From an uncultured Candidatus Binatia bacterium (GTDB taxonomy: Bacteria; Desulfobacterota; Binatia; UBA9968; JAJDTQ01), in contig OY282432.1 of NCBI GenBank assembly GCA_958295985.1, forward strand, positions 310,001-374,000: a stretch of DNA of 64,000 nucleotides, read 5' to 3'. A program made the translations under genes and the position numbers. The notes beneath the pieces were generated by a model. That model was not told the DNA's origin. It was given only the letters and a program-made list of their open reading frames with translations, and searched no databases. Positions 27,305-39,732 of the stretch are shown in pieces (the stretch's first letter is position 1; every line of letters starts with the position of its first letter).

Positions 27305-29923
27305 CTACGCAGCGTCCGCGACCGAAGAAGCCGACACGCAGAGGCCGGCGCCGTCGTGGTCCACCACGACGCGGCTGTGGTCCTTGATCTCGCCGGCGAG
27401 GAGTTTCCTGGCCAGCGCCGTCTCCAGTTCCTTCTGGATCAGGCGTTTCAGGGGCCGGGCGCCGTAGGCGGGGTCGTAGCCGGTGTCGGCGAAGTAGTCC
27501 TTGGCCTTCTGGGTAAGGGCAAGGCGGATGTGACGTTCGCTCAGGCGTTCCCGCACATGACCGAGCTGGATCTCGACGATCTCCCGGAGGTCGTCGCGGG
27601 TGAGGCCGTGGAACACCACGATGTCGTCGACGCGGTTCAGGAACTCGGGCCGCAACTCTCGCCGCAAGGCGTCCAGGACCTCCCGTTTCATGGCCTCGTA
27701 GGCCTTTTCATCGTCCCTGCCGCCGTAGGTCAGGATGAGCTGGCTGCCGATGTTGGAGGTCATGATGACCACGGTGTTCCTGAAATCCACCGTGCGGCCG
27801 TGGCCGTCCGTCAGACGCCCCTCATCGAGGATCTGCAGCATGACGTTGAAGACGTCGGGATGCGCCTTCTCGAACTCGTCGAAGAGAAGCACCGAGTAGG
27901 GGTGACGGCGCACTGCCTCGGTGAGCTGTCCGCCTTCGTCGTATCCCACGTATCCGGGCGGGGCGCCGATGAGTCGCGCCACGGTGTGCTTCTCCATGTA
28001 CTCCGACATGTCCAGGCGCACCATGTTGCTTTCATCGTCGAAGAGAAACTCCGCCAGCGCCCGCCCCAGTTCGGTCTTGCCCACACCCGTGGGGCCGAGG
28101 AAGATGAACGAGCCGATGGGCCGGTTGGGATCCTTGAGTCCGGACCGGGCGCGGACCACGGCATCGGCCACGGCCGTTACCGCCTCGTCCTGGCCGATCA
28201 ATCGCTTGTGCAGATGCGCGCCCAGGTGCAGCAACTTCTCCCGCTCGCCCTCCAGCAGCCTCGATACCGGAACGCCGGTCCAGCGGGACACCACCTCGGC
28301 GATGTCGTCTTCGTCCACCTCCTCCTTGAGCAGGACCCCGCCCTCATCCGGCCCGAGGCTCTGCTTCGCCAACTCGCTCTCGAGCTGGTTCAGCTTGCCG
28401 TACTTGAGCTCGGCCACGCGGTTGAGGTCGTACTCGCGCTCGGCCTGCTCGATGGCCCGGCGAGTCTCGTCGATGTCCTCCTTGAGCTTGCGCAGGCGGG
28501 CGATGGCGCTCTTCTCCATCTCCCAGCGCGCCTTGAGCTTGTTGGCCTCGTCCTTTAGGTTGGCAAGCTCGTGCTCGATCTTGGCAAGGCGCTCCCGGGA
28601 AGCCTCGTCACTCTCCTTGCGCAGGGCTTCACGCTCGATCTCGAGTTGCATGACCTGACGGGAGGCCTGATCGAGCTCCGTGGGCATGGAGTCGATTTCG
28701 GTGCGCAGCTTGGACGCAGCTTCGTCCACCAGGTCGATGGCCTTGTCCGGCAGAAAGCGATCGCTGATGTAGCGATGCGACAGCACCGCCGCGGTCACCA
28801 GCGCTCCGTCCTTGATGCGCACGCCGTGGTGGAGTTCATAGCGTTCCCGCAGACCCCGCAGAATGGACACGGTATCTTCGACCGTGGGCTGGTCCACCGT
28901 GACCGGCTGGAAGCGCCGTTCCAGCGCCCGGTCTTTTTCCACGTACTTGCGGTACTCGTCCAGCGTGGTGGCGCCGATGCAATGAAGCTCGCCGCGGGCG
29001 AGCATGGGCTTCAGCAGGTTGCTGGCGTCCATGGCGCCTTCCGCGGCGCCGGCCCCGACCACGGTGTGGAGCTCGTCGATGAACAGGATCACCTCGCCCG
29101 AGGACTCCTGCACCTCCTTGAGCACGGCCTTGAGGCGCTCCTCGAACTCGCCCCGGTACTTGGCGCCGGCGATGAGGGTCCCCATGTCCAGCACCACGAT
29201 GCGCTTGTGTTTGAGGCCCTCGGGCACGTCGCCCGCCACGATGCGTAGCGCCAGCCCTTCGACGATGGCGGTCTTGCCCACGCCGGGGTCGCCGATCAGC
29301 ACCGGGTTGTTCTTGGTGCGGCGTGAGAGCACCTGGACCACCCGGCGGATCTCTTCGTCGCGGCCGATCACGGGATCGAGCTTGCCTTGCGCCGCGAGTT
29401 GGGTAAGGTCCCGGCCGTAGCGTTCCAGGGCCTGGTACGTGCCTTCCGGGTTCTGGCTCGTGACCCGCTGGTGACCGCGCACCTTCTGAAGGGCGGCCAG
29501 AAGCGTGTCGCGGCCGACCCCCTGGGCCTTGAGCACCTGGCTTGCCCTGCCGCCCTCTTCCAGGATGGCCAGCAGCAGGTGCTCGACGCTGACGTAGTCG
29601 TCCTTCAGGCTCCGGGCCTCGTCCTCGGCCCGGGTGAGCAGGCGCGACAGCCGCTGAGTGACGTAGAGCTGCTCCGGCCCGGCCGCCGCTCCCGCCCCGG
29701 TAACCCGCGGGATGCGGTCGAACTCCTGGTCGAGGCCCTTCTTCACCGCCGGCACCGAGACGCCGGTCTGGACCAGCAGCGCCGTGACGATGCCGTCGGC
29801 CGGTTCCAGCAGGGCGGAAAGCAGGTGCTCGACATCCACCCCCTGATGATTGCGCCGCGACGCCAGGGTCTGGGCCTGGCGCAGCGCTTCCTGCGATTTG
29901 TCGGTCAAACGATTGATGTCCAT
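27305..29923 (-). CDS. clpB: ATP-dependent chaperone ClpB
   Basis: A 872-residue Hsp100 disaggregase. N-terminal double Clp-N domain ([18 protein letters not shown]), first AAA module with [15 protein letters not shown] near 205, a coiled-coil middle domain at about 400-525 that distinguishes ClpB from ClpA/C, and a second AAA module with [15 protein letters not shown] near 610. It works with DnaK on aggregated proteins. The start ATG at 29923 has GGAGGG just upstream; the frame runs 22 codons further but the family starts here. A sigma-70-like promoter lies about 85 bases upstream. Confidence 0.98.
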   Translation of the reverse strand: MDINRLTDKSQEALRQAQTLASRRNHQGVDVEHLLSALLEPADGIVTALLVQTGVSVPAVKKGLDQEFDRIPRVTGAGAAAGPEQLYVTQRLSRLLTRAEDEARSLKDDYVSVEHLLLAILEEGGRASQVLKAQGVGRDTLLAALQKVRGHQRVTSQNPEGTYQALERYGRDLTQLAAQGKLDPVIGRDEEIRRVVQVLSRRTKNNPVLIGDPGVGKTAIVEGLALRIVAGDVPEGLKHKRIVVLDMGTLIAGAKYRGEFEERLKAVLKEVQESSGEVILFIDELHTVVGAGAAEGAMDASNLLKPMLARGELHCIGATTLDEYRKYVEKDRALERRFQPVTVDQPTVEDTVSILRGLRERYELHHGVRIKDGALVTAAVLSHRYISDRFLPDKAIDLVDEAASKLRTEIDSMPTELDQASRQVMQLEIEREALRKESDEASRERLAKIEHELANLKDEANKLKARWEMEKSAIARLRKLKEDIDETRRAIEQAEREYDLNRVAELKYGKLNQLESELAKQSLGPDEGGVLLKEEVDEDDIAEVVSRWTGVPVSRLLEGEREKLLHLGAHLHKRLIGQDEAVTAVADAVVRARSGLKDPNRPIGSFIFLGPTGVGKTELGRALAEFLFDDESNMVRLDMSEYMEKHTVARLIGAPPGYVGYDEGGQLTEAVRRHPYSVLLFDEFEKAHPDVFNVMLQILDEGRLTDGHGRTVDFRNTVVIMTSNIGSQLILTYGGRDDEKAYEAMKREVLDALRRELRPEFLNRVDDIVVFHGLTRDDLREIVEIQLGHVRERLSERHIRLALTQKAKDYFADTGYDPAYGARPLKRLIQKELETALARKLLAGEIKDHSRVVVDHDGAGLCVSASSVADAA

Positions 29924-30007
29924 GATCCCTCCGAGTTCCCGCAAGCCGTTCGAGGCTGTTCTTCCAATGCCTCGGACACTTCCGGGCAACGCGGGAAGCC
30001 TTAGAGA

Positions 30008-30035
30008 AATCTAGGTACGGATTCGTCAAAGTCAA
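30008..30035 (-). promoter_or_regulatory. clpB: Sigma-70-type promoter for clpB
   Basis: TTGACT (30030-30035), 16-base spacer, TAGATT (30008-30013) on the minus strand in the clpB-bioF divergent region. No sigma-32 or CIRCE-like element was recognised. Confidence 0.45.
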
Positions 30036-30090
30036 CGCGACCTGCGACGGAGGATTCTATCCCGCGGGTATCCGGTTCCGGTTTCGGTCA

Positions 30091-30099
30091 TGGTATTAT
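30091..30099 (+). promoter_or_regulatory. bioF: Extended -10 promoter for the biotin operon
   Basis: TGGTATTAT fits an extended -10 element (TGn plus TATTAT, 5 of 6 matches) about 30 bases before the bioF ATG; no good -35 is seen, as is usual for this promoter class. No BirA operator is visible. Confidence 0.45.
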
Positions 30100-30130
30100 C
30101 TACGCGATCGTGCATCCCCGAACCGAAACA

Positions 30131-31288
<1,158 letters not shown>

Positions 31289-31319
31289 CAACGACTCGAC
31301 CAACGACGAATGAAGGACC

Positions 31320-33412
<2,093 letters not shown>

Positions 33413-33419
33413 ACGGCGC

Positions 33420-34592
33420 CTACCCGGCGCCGTCGATGAAACAGCGGGTGACCTCGTCGTAGACGGCCTTCAACGGCACCTTCTTCGACGCCGCAACCTT
33501 CCGCGCCTCGTCGTATTCCGGCGTCGCCCTCTTGCCCCCACCGGGCTCCTCGGCGACTTTCACCGTGAGGGTTCCGAAACGGGTTTGGAGCTTCAGTATC
33601 TTCCGCTGCAACACCAGCCGTTCCACCCCGTAGCAACGGACCCCCAGGGTCGAAGTCTCCCGCAGCACGACCTCTGCCAGCGTGTCCCGGAGCCCCGGCT
33701 CCGCGACGATACGCAACAGCGTACCGGGGCGGTTCTTCTTCATCTGGACGGGCGAAAGCGTGACGTCACGGGCGCCCGCGGCGAACAGGCGCTCCAGCAC
33801 GTAGTCGTAGATCTCCGGGTTCATGTCGTCGATCTGGGTCTCCATCACCAGCATTCGCTCATGGCCCAGGGCCGGGGCACCCTCCCCCAGCACGATCCGC
33901 AGGACATTCGGCCGGTCGGGGAACTCCAGCGTACCCGCGCCGTAGCCCGTCCGCTCGATGCGCATGGCCGGGGCTGCGCCCCTCTGCGACACAAGGGCCG
34001 AGAGGATGGCGGCCCCGGTGGGGGTGACGTTCTCCGCCTCCAGCCCCGCGTCTTCGACGGGAAACCCCTTCAGCAGCTCCATCGTCGCCGGAGCGGGCAC
34101 CGGCAGCACCCCGTGCAGCGAACGGGTCAGCCCCCGGCCCAGCGGCACGGCGGAACAGGCGAAGCCGTCGATGTCCAGGTGAGACGTGGCCACGGCCGCC
34201 GCCACGACGTCGACGATGGAGTCCACCGCCCCGACTTCGTGGAAGTGAACGTCCTCCGGCAAGACCCCGTGGACCTTCCCCTCGGCCTCCGCCAGCTTCG
34301 AGAAGACGGCGATGCTCCGGGCCTTCACCTCCGCCGACAGCCCGCTCCCCTCGATCAGCCCGTGGATGTCGGACCAACTCCGCCTCGGCTGCCCCTTCCC
34401 GGGCAGCACCTGAAACCGGGTCGCCCGGATGCCGTTGACGTTCTTCTTGCCTACCCGGATTCGGAAGCTGACACCCCCAAGCTTCCCCAACTCCTCCCGG
34501 AGTCTCTTGGCCGGAACCCCCAGGTCCAGTAAAGCGGCCACCGTCATGTCCCCGCTGATGCCGGAGACGAGATCGAAATACGCGGTTCTCAT
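33420..34592 (-). CDS. larC: LarC-type nickel-pincer cofactor protein (DUF111)
   Basis: A 390-residue LarC family protein, the CTP-dependent nickel insertase that completes the nickel-pincer nucleotide of lactate racemase-like enzymes. Seen: AYFDLVSGISGDMTVAALLDLG, VHFHEVGAVDSIVDVV with its HFHE metal ligands near 117, PTGAAIL near 203, and ETQIDDMNPEIYDYV near 263. N- and C-terminal parts are in one frame, whereas in Lactobacillus larC they are joined by frameshifting. larB, larE and a LarA enzyme are not nearby, so its client is unknown. Confidence 0.92.
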   Translation of the reverse strand: MRTAYFDLVSGISGDMTVAALLDLGVPAKRLREELGKLGGVSFRIRVGKKNVNGIRATRFQVLPGKGQPRRSWSDIHGLIEGSGLSAEVKARSIAVFSKLAEAEGKVHGVLPEDVHFHEVGAVDSIVDVVAAAVATSHLDIDGFACSAVPLGRGLTRSLHGVLPVPAPATMELLKGFPVEDAGLEAENVTPTGAAILSALVSQRGAAPAMRIERTGYGAGTLEFPDRPNVLRIVLGEGAPALGHERMLVMETQIDDMNPEIYDYVLERLFAAGARDVTLSPVQMKKNRPGTLLRIVAEPGLRDTLAEVVLRETSTLGVRCYGVERLVLQRKILKLQTRFGTLTVKVAEEPGGGKRATPEYDEARKVAASKKVPLKAVYDEVTRCFIDGAG

Positions 34593-34670
34593 GCTGAACG
34601 CAGGCGTACGAAACTCGCCGGTGCCGTGTCAAGGGCAGGGGTAATTCATCCGGCTACGGTGGTAGATGCA

Positions 34671-34699
34671 TTTACTTGTGGGTTGAGGAATGCTACCTT
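34671..34699 (+). promoter_or_regulatory. Possible promoter of tRNA-Ala
   Basis: TTTACT (34671-34676), 17-base spacer, TACCTT (34694-34699), about 20 bases before the tRNA. Position and spacing fit; the hexamers match consensus only partly. Confidence 0.3.
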
Positions 34700-34719
34700 C
34701 CAAGGACTGCAAGACACGT

Positions 34720-34795
34720 GGGGCCGTAGCTCAGCTGGGAGAGCGCTAGGTTCGCAATCTAGAGGTCGTGGGTTCGATCCCCATCGGCTCCACCA
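34720..34795 (+). tRNA. tRNA-Ala (anticodon CGC)
   Basis: A 76-base tRNA including encoded CCA. Acceptor GGGGCCG pairs with CGGCTCC (one G-U), the D arm is GCTCAGCTGGGAGAGC, the anticodon stem CTAGG/TCTAG encloses TTCGCAA giving anticodon CGC for GCG, and the T arm is GTGGG TTCGATC CCCAT. Alanine identity is supported by the GGGGCCxTAGCTC opening. Confidence 0.95.
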
Positions 34796-35011
34796 ACAAC
34801 CCATTCAAAGCCGTCCGAAGACGGTGATCTCAGACCAATTCTGCATCCAATTGTTGTAGGATAGCGCTTCTGCGGCGCGCTTCCGATCATCGACCGACTC
34901 GTTCATACCATTGCATGACGACGTTCAACACCTCTCGCCGAACTCTCCCGTTTCGTGTATCGTGGCTGTCGGATCGACGGAACAATCCCAAGGACAGCCA
35001 GGAGGAATCCC

Positions 35012-36184
35012 ATGAGCAACGGCCTTCGAGGCAAGTACGCCATCGCGGGAGTGGGACACAGCGCGCTCGGCAAGGTGCCGGCGATGGGGCCTATCGGGTT
35101 GTTTGCGGTGGCGGCGAGGAACGCCATTGCGGACGCGGGCCTGACCAAGGCGGACGTGGACGGGCTGATCACGCGGGGGCCGGATGACGTCTACTGCCAC
35201 CACCAGCGGGTGGGCGAGGCGCTGGGGCTCAACGTGACCTACAGCACCTCCACGGACAACGGCGGGGCGAGTCAGGTGCTGGGGGTGGCGATGGCCTGCA
35301 TGGCCATCGACGCGGGGCTGTGCAACACGGTCATCGTCGGGTTCGGGCGGGATACCTGGTCCCGCACGCACCGCAACGAGACGGCGCGCAAGCGGGTCAA
35401 CATCGGCATTCAGAACCAGGGGGAGTTCGGCCCGGAATTCGGCTGGTTCGGCGCACCGTCCAACTACGCGGTGTCGGCCAGGCGGCACATGCAGCTCTAC
35501 GGCACCACCAAGGCTCAACTGGGCAGCATCGCGGTGGCGTTCCGGGACCATGCAAGCCGCAACCCCAACGCGTTCTTCCAAAAGCCCGTCAGCATGGAGG
35601 AGTACCTGAGCGCGCGGCTCATCGTCGATCCGCTGTGCCTCTACGACTGCAGCGTCTACATCGACGGCGCGGCCGCGGTGGTGGTGACCTCGGCGGAGCG
35701 CGCCAGGGCACTGAAGAGTCCTCCGGCCTATATCATGGGGTTCGGCTTCGGGAACCGTCTCAGCGGCTGGTTCGAACAGAGCAACATGCTCACCACGGGA
35801 GCCAGGGAGGCGGGCGAGGCCGCCTATCGCATGGCCGGTATCGGCCCCGAGGACGTGGACACGGCTCAGCTCTACGACTGTTTCACGCAGATGGTGCTGC
35901 TCCAGCTCGAGGACTACGGCTTCTGCAAGAAGGGCGAAGGCGGCCCCTTCGCGGCCTCGGGGGCCTTGTCCCTCGACGGGGCCCTGCCCACCAACACCTC
36001 AGGGGGGCAGCTTTCGGAGGGGCATACCGAAGGCATGCTGCAGATTGTGGAGGGCGTCCGGCAGATCCGGCACGAGCACGGGCCGGGACGGCAGGTGAAG
36101 GACGCCGAGGTGGCGTTGGTCAGCGGCCACGGCGGCAACACGGCCTGCCAGTCGGCGCTGCTCTTGGCGAGGGAAGCATCATGA
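35012..36184 (+). CDS. Thiolase-fold protein lacking the usual nucleophilic Cys
   Basis: A 390-residue SCP-x/lipid-transfer-type thiolase-like protein. The fold signature KYAIAGVGHSALGK is at the N-terminus and GHGGNTACQSA near 373 is the C-terminal active-site loop. At the position of the acyl-accepting cysteine the sequence reads STDNGGASQ, with no Cys. This pattern resembles Ltp2-type aldolases that cleave acyl-CoA aldols with a DUF35 partner; the partner is the next gene, overlapping by 4 bases (ATGA). It may therefore be a retro-aldolase and not a true thiolase. ATG 35012 has AGGAGG 6 bases upstream. Confidence 0.87.
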   Translation: MSNGLRGKYAIAGVGHSALGKVPAMGPIGLFAVAARNAIADAGLTKADVDGLITRGPDDVYCHHQRVGEALGLNVTYSTSTDNGGASQVLGVAMACMAIDAGLCNTVIVGFGRDTWSRTHRNETARKRVNIGIQNQGEFGPEFGWFGAPSNYAVSARRHMQLYGTTKAQLGSIAVAFRDHASRNPNAFFQKPVSMEEYLSARLIVDPLCLYDCSVYIDGAAAVVVTSAERARALKSPPAYIMGFGFGNRLSGWFEQSNMLTTGAREAGEAAYRMAGIGPEDVDTAQLYDCFTQMVLLQLEDYGFCKKGEGGPFAASGALSLDGALPTNTSGGQLSEGHTEGMLQIVEGVRQIRHEHGPGRQVKDAEVALVSGHGGNTACQSALLLAREAS

Positions 36185-36591
36185 GCGAGTACGCCAAACC
36201 GTTGCCGGTTCCTACGGTGGAGTCCGAGCCCTTTTGGGAGGGCTGCAAACGCCACGAGCTGCTGTTGCCACAGTGCCGCGGATGCGAGGGATACTGGTTC
36301 CCGCCGGCCGCTACCTGCCCCCATTGCTGGAGCACGGAGTGGGACTGGCGGAAGGCCTCCGGCCGCGGCAAGATCTACTCGTTCGGCGTCTACCATCGAA
36401 TGTACCACCCGGGCTTCGAAAGCGATCTGCCCTACGTGCTCGCGGTCGTTCAACTGGAGGAAGGGCCTCGGCTGGTGAGCAACGTGGTGAACGAGCCGGC
36501 GGAGAAGCTTCGGTGCGACCTCCCGGTGGAGGTGGTGTTCGAGGACGTGACCGAGGACGCGACGCTCTACAAGTTCAAGCCCGCCTCGTGA
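36181..36591 (+). CDS. DUF35 zinc-ribbon/OB-fold acyl-CoA-binding partner
   Basis: A 136-residue protein with the rubredoxin-like zinc ribbon (Cys 32, 35, 46, 49, as CRGC and CPHC) followed by an OB-fold (SGRGKIYSFGVYHRMYHPGF, PYVLAVVQLEEG). DUF35 proteins bind acyl-CoA and form complexes with thiolase-fold enzymes or aldolases. Start ATGA overlaps the thiolase-like gene stop, so the two are translationally coupled and probably form one enzyme. Confidence 0.93.
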   Translation: MSEYAKPLPVPTVESEPFWEGCKRHELLLPQCRGCEGYWFPPAATCPHCWSTEWDWRKASGRGKIYSFGVYHRMYHPGFESDLPYVLAVVQLEEGPRLVSNVVNEPAEKLRCDLPVEVVFEDVTEDATLYKFKPAS

Positions 36592-36660
36592 CCTGTCTCC
36601 AAAATTCGTCCACGAAGTTGCACGGACCTGGGTCCTCGGCGAAACGCCATGACTTTGCAG

Positions 36661-36681
36661 GGGCGGGTTTCAAACCCGCCC
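36661..36681. repeat. Dispersed palindrome, copy 1
   Basis: GGGCGGGTTT and AAACCCGCCC flank a single C: a perfect 10-bp inverted repeat between the convergent DUF35 and SYLF genes. In this position it could also end transcription from both sides. Confidence 0.9.
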
Positions 36682-36684
36682 ACG

Positions 36685-37368
36685 CTACCGCGACGCCTCG
36701 GTGAGTATCTTGATGAGAGGGTCTGCCTGCTCGTTCTTGAACTTTCGCCGGAGCAGGATGTCTCGAGGCGAGACCTTGGGCTGCCCGTAATAGGTTTGGT
36801 TGTCGGCCCGGTTGATGGCCACGACTCCACCCTCGATGGCCACGCCCGCGAACAGTCCCTGGATGCGGGCGAACGAGAAAATGTCGAAGATCTCGGCCTT
36901 GGCTCCGATCCCTTCGGGACCCATGCCGATGCTTGCTTCGGCGCCGAGCTGGAACTTGTCCCTCAGGAATCTTCTCAACCCCCTTTCCGTCATGATCATG
37001 AGGATGACCTGCCCGCCCGCGGCGCCGAACTGAAGGCCGAAGGAACCGGAAGCCACGTCATAGAAGGCCGGATGGCTCCAAGTGCCGGCGCTGTCCTGGG
37101 CCAGCAGCACGCCCTTGCCCCCCGATCCGCCGACGAAAAACCCTCCCTTGAGGAGCACCGGCATGATGAGCAGTCCCTTGGCGTAACGCACGTTCTGCCG
37201 GAACCACGTCATCCGGGCATCCCTCTGGAAATCCCGGAACGCGAACTGGGCCTTGGTCACTCTTTGGGCCAGGTCCTCCTGGGTGACCTGCGCTTGCGAA
37301 GGGACGGCGGGAAACGCAGCGAACAGGAACAGGACGGCAAGTGCAAGTGATACCGGGAACTTTTGCAT
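36685..37368 (-). CDS. SYLF-domain (YSC84-like) exported lipid-binding protein
   Basis: A 227-residue protein: signal peptide to about QAQ at residue 27, then a SYLF domain (AKGLLIMPVLLKGGFFVGGSGG, SFGLQFGAAGGQVILMIMTE). SYLF domains bind phosphoinositides in eukaryotes; the bacterial forms are periplasmic or surface proteins of unclear role. Start at ATG 37368, with AGAGG 6 bases upstream; the extension to 37407 lacks signal features. Its 3' end is 3 bases from a palindromic repeat. Bases 37369-37606 upstream hold nothing I can identify. Confidence 0.9.
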   Translation of the reverse strand: MQKFPVSLALAVLFLFAAFPAVPSQAQVTQEDLAQRVTKAQFAFRDFQRDARMTWFRQNVRYAKGLLIMPVLLKGGFFVGGSGGKGVLLAQDSAGTWSHPAFYDVASGSFGLQFGAAGGQVILMIMTERGLRRFLRDKFQLGAEASIGMGPEGIGAKAEIFDIFSFARIQGLFAGVAIEGGVVAINRADNQTYYGQPKVSPRDILLRRKFKNEQADPLIKILTEASR

Positions 37369-37606
37369 CGGATGCCTCTCTTCCTCTGGTGAGTGGTTAA
37401 TCATCAACGGCCCTCGCCGGCTTCCGGTGATCCGCCCGCGGCGGCGCTTCGCAAGCCATCGCCCCCTACCCGGAACTACCCCTACCCAGCGAATCTAACA
37501 CGCCGGACCCGGATAGAAAACGAGACGCCGCCGAACCGGAGGCAGGTTACGCAAAGAAGCGTTCCAAGAGAGACGAGGAGCAGATAACGGCGACGATCGA
37601 GAGCGT

Positions 37607-38650
37607 TCAGAACTCCATCCCGATGCCCGCGGCCCGGGCCTTGTCGTGGACCAACCGCGCCAGCGCCATGTATCCCACGCCCTGGTCGCTGTTCTGCTTG
37701 AACAGGGTGATGTCCTTGTCGCTGCGGCGTCCGGGGGTCTTACCGGTCACCAGCGCGCTCAGGTCCTCGATGTCGTTCCAGGCGAGAACGCCGTTCCGGA
37801 CCGGCTCGAGCAGGTCCCCCTGCTCGTCCTGAATACCTTGCTGCACCAGGGTCGCGACGATCACGTCCGCCCGCGCCAGCACCTCGTCGTCCAGCTCCCG
37901 GCGCGGCCGGCTGACCAGCCCTTCCATCAGCAACTCCTTGTTGCTACCCACGATGGAGGTGACGTGGACTCCCTCCTCCAACCACCGCCCGAAGACCACG
38001 GGCATGTTGCTGCCGGTGGCGCAAACGATGACGTCCACGTTCCGGGCTGCGTCCTCGGGCCGGTCCACGGGCTTCAACTCCGCGTCCACGTGGGGCTGCA
38101 TGGTGTCGCAGAAGGCGCGGCGGTTGCCGGCGCTGCGGCTGTAGACCCGCACTTCCCGGATGGGCCGGATGGCGCACATGGCTTCGACATGGCGGCGCGC
38201 CTGGCGGCCGGTGCCGTAGAGTCCCAGCACCGCGGCGTCCTGCCGGGCCATGCGCCGGGTGCCCACGGCGCTGGTGATGGCGGTCTCGGTGGCGAACTCG
38301 TCCCCCGCGGCTTGCCGCCGGTAGAAAGGCGGGCAACCGGCGATGATCGCCAGCAGCGCGCCGGTCTCGCTGTCGTAGCAAACGTAGACCCGCGTTCCGA
38401 CCGCGGCGTAGCTCTGGTCCTGGGCCGTGTAGTTGTGCCGTTCGTAGTGGACGAAGGTCCCGGCCACCCCGAGGGGCACGCAGCCGCCGGAATGAACGGT
38501 GATGCGACGGTCGTTCGCCAGCATCCGCTGGCGCGGCAGGCTGAAAACGGGATGGTCCTCCTGCGAGGCGAATCCCTTCTCGACGGCGTCGACCGCCTCG
38601 GTGATTGAGATGAGCCCGGTGAGCTCTTCGGACCTGATGAACAATGCCAT
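37607..38650 (-). CDS. Ornithine cyclodeaminase/mu-crystallin family protein
   Basis: A 347-residue NAD(P)-dependent protein of the OCD/Mu-crystallin family. Seen: a substrate-domain N-terminus with ITEAVDAVEKGF and RQRMLAND, the Rossmann segment AAVLGLYGTGRQARRHVEA near 140, and VDVIVCATGSNMPVV near 205. Members act on ornithine, alanine, ketimines or act as opine-type dehydrogenases, so the substrate is open. Upstream on the same strand, 18 bases away, is an alpha/beta hydrolase, probably co-transcribed. Confidence 0.88.
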   Translation of the reverse strand: MALFIRSEELTGLISITEAVDAVEKGFASQEDHPVFSLPRQRMLANDRRITVHSGGCVPLGVAGTFVHYERHNYTAQDQSYAAVGTRVYVCYDSETGALLAIIAGCPPFYRRQAAGDEFATETAITSAVGTRRMARQDAAVLGLYGTGRQARRHVEAMCAIRPIREVRVYSRSAGNRRAFCDTMQPHVDAELKPVDRPEDAARNVDVIVCATGSNMPVVFGRWLEEGVHVTSIVGSNKELLMEGLVSRPRRELDDEVLARADVIVATLVQQGIQDEQGDLLEPVRNGVLAWNDIEDLSALVTGKTPGRRSDKDITLFKQNSDQGVGYMALARLVHDKARAAGIGMEF

Positions 38651-38668
38651 GGGCTTTGCCCCGCAGCG

Positions 38669-39517
38669 CTATCTGTGGGCTCGGGTGAACTCCAGCGCGC
38701 GCTCGCACACGTTCTCGGTGGTCTGATCCGGCGGCATGACGTTCCAGAACTCCGGCTGAGGCAGACACTCGCGCAGGTAGTGGGCGCCCGAGGTGGCGTG
38801 GGACGGATCGTCACCCGGTATCACCAGCGCCGGCGCCTTGATGCCCATCACCTCTTCCGGCTCGGCGCCGGTGGCGGTATCCCGGTCGAACAGACCCGGG
38901 CCGCTGGTGGCGATGATCCCGGTGTAGCGCTCCGGGTCCTCGGCCGCGAACTGCTCCGCGAACGCGCTGTCCCGGGCGATCACCGACGCCCAGGGACCGG
39001 ACGCGGGGTCGGTCCAGAAGGTCGTCCCCCTGGCCGCCCGTTCCACCACTCCCCGGAGACCGTTCTCCCGCACGAAGTCGAGATGGTCGGCGAAGCGCGC
39101 CCGGCTCGCGGACTTCCAGCGGTATCCGCCCACCGGCCAGTGGAGGATCATGCCGCGGGTCGCCTCCGGAAAGTTGACGCCGAAGGAAAGGGCCACCGAG
39201 CAGCCCATGCAGCCGCCCATGACGAAGGCCGAATCGATCTGGAGATGGTCGAGAAGCCGTTTGCCCTCGCGGGCGTAGGCGGTCCAGGTCAGGCGTTCCA
39301 CGCGCCCGCCGGACTGTCCCGACTCGCGCCGGTCGTAGGCGATCACCCGATGCTCCGAGGCCAGCTTCGCCAGCGCGTCGATGCCGGTCCAGGCGTTGGC
39401 CACGCGCCACTTCTCGATGGTGGAATCGAACCCCCCGGGCGCGAGCATCAGCAACGGCGTTCCGGAGCCGTAGGTTTCGTAGTAGATCTCGATCCCGTCG
39501 ATGACGGCAGTCGGCAT
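38669..39517 (-). CDS. Alpha/beta hydrolase with Cys at the nucleophile elbow
   Basis: A 282-residue alpha/beta hydrolase fold protein. Seen: oxyanion-region LLMLAPGGFDS near 25, VIAYDRRESGQSGG near 60 and a nucleophile elbow reading GGCMG near 100, with Cys where Ser is usual. The acid loop is VIPGDDPSH near 228; where the catalytic His usually falls the sequence is VMPPDQTTE, so a standard triad is not obvious. Function may be a thiol-type hydrolase or a non-hydrolytic role. ATG 39517 has GGGAGGAA 4 bases upstream. Operon with the OCD-family gene. Confidence 0.8.
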   Translation of the reverse strand: MPTAVIDGIEIYYETYGSGTPLLMLAPGGFDSTIEKWRVANAWTGIDALAKLASEHRVIAYDRRESGQSGGRVERLTWTAYAREGKRLLDHLQIDSAFVMGGCMGCSVALSFGVNFPEATRGMILHWPVGGYRWKSASRARFADHLDFVRENGLRGVVERAARGTTFWTDPASGPWASVIARDSAFAEQFAAEDPERYTGIIATSGPGLFDRDTATGAEPEEVMGIKAPALVIPGDDPSHATSGAHYLRECLPQPEFWNVMPPDQTTENVCERALEFTRAHR

Positions 39518-39732
39518 GAAGTTCCTCCCGAATAGCCCATGAGCGCGTGCAGAGCGCGCGTAAACAGGGCGTTCATGATGTTTCCCCACGATTAGCCCAA
39601 CCGCGTGGACCAGTCAAATTCACGGGCGTCACCGCGGCCGCCGGACGGGTCATTGACCCGGTTCGGTGTCGGGTCCTATACTGCCGGCCTGAAGTTCCAG
39701 CGGCCGGCCGTACCGGCACCACGGAGGACACC

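Noticed and set aside
30036..30130. BirA operator upstream of bioF
   Set aside because: No TTGTAAACC / GGTTTACAA-like inverted repeat is visible.
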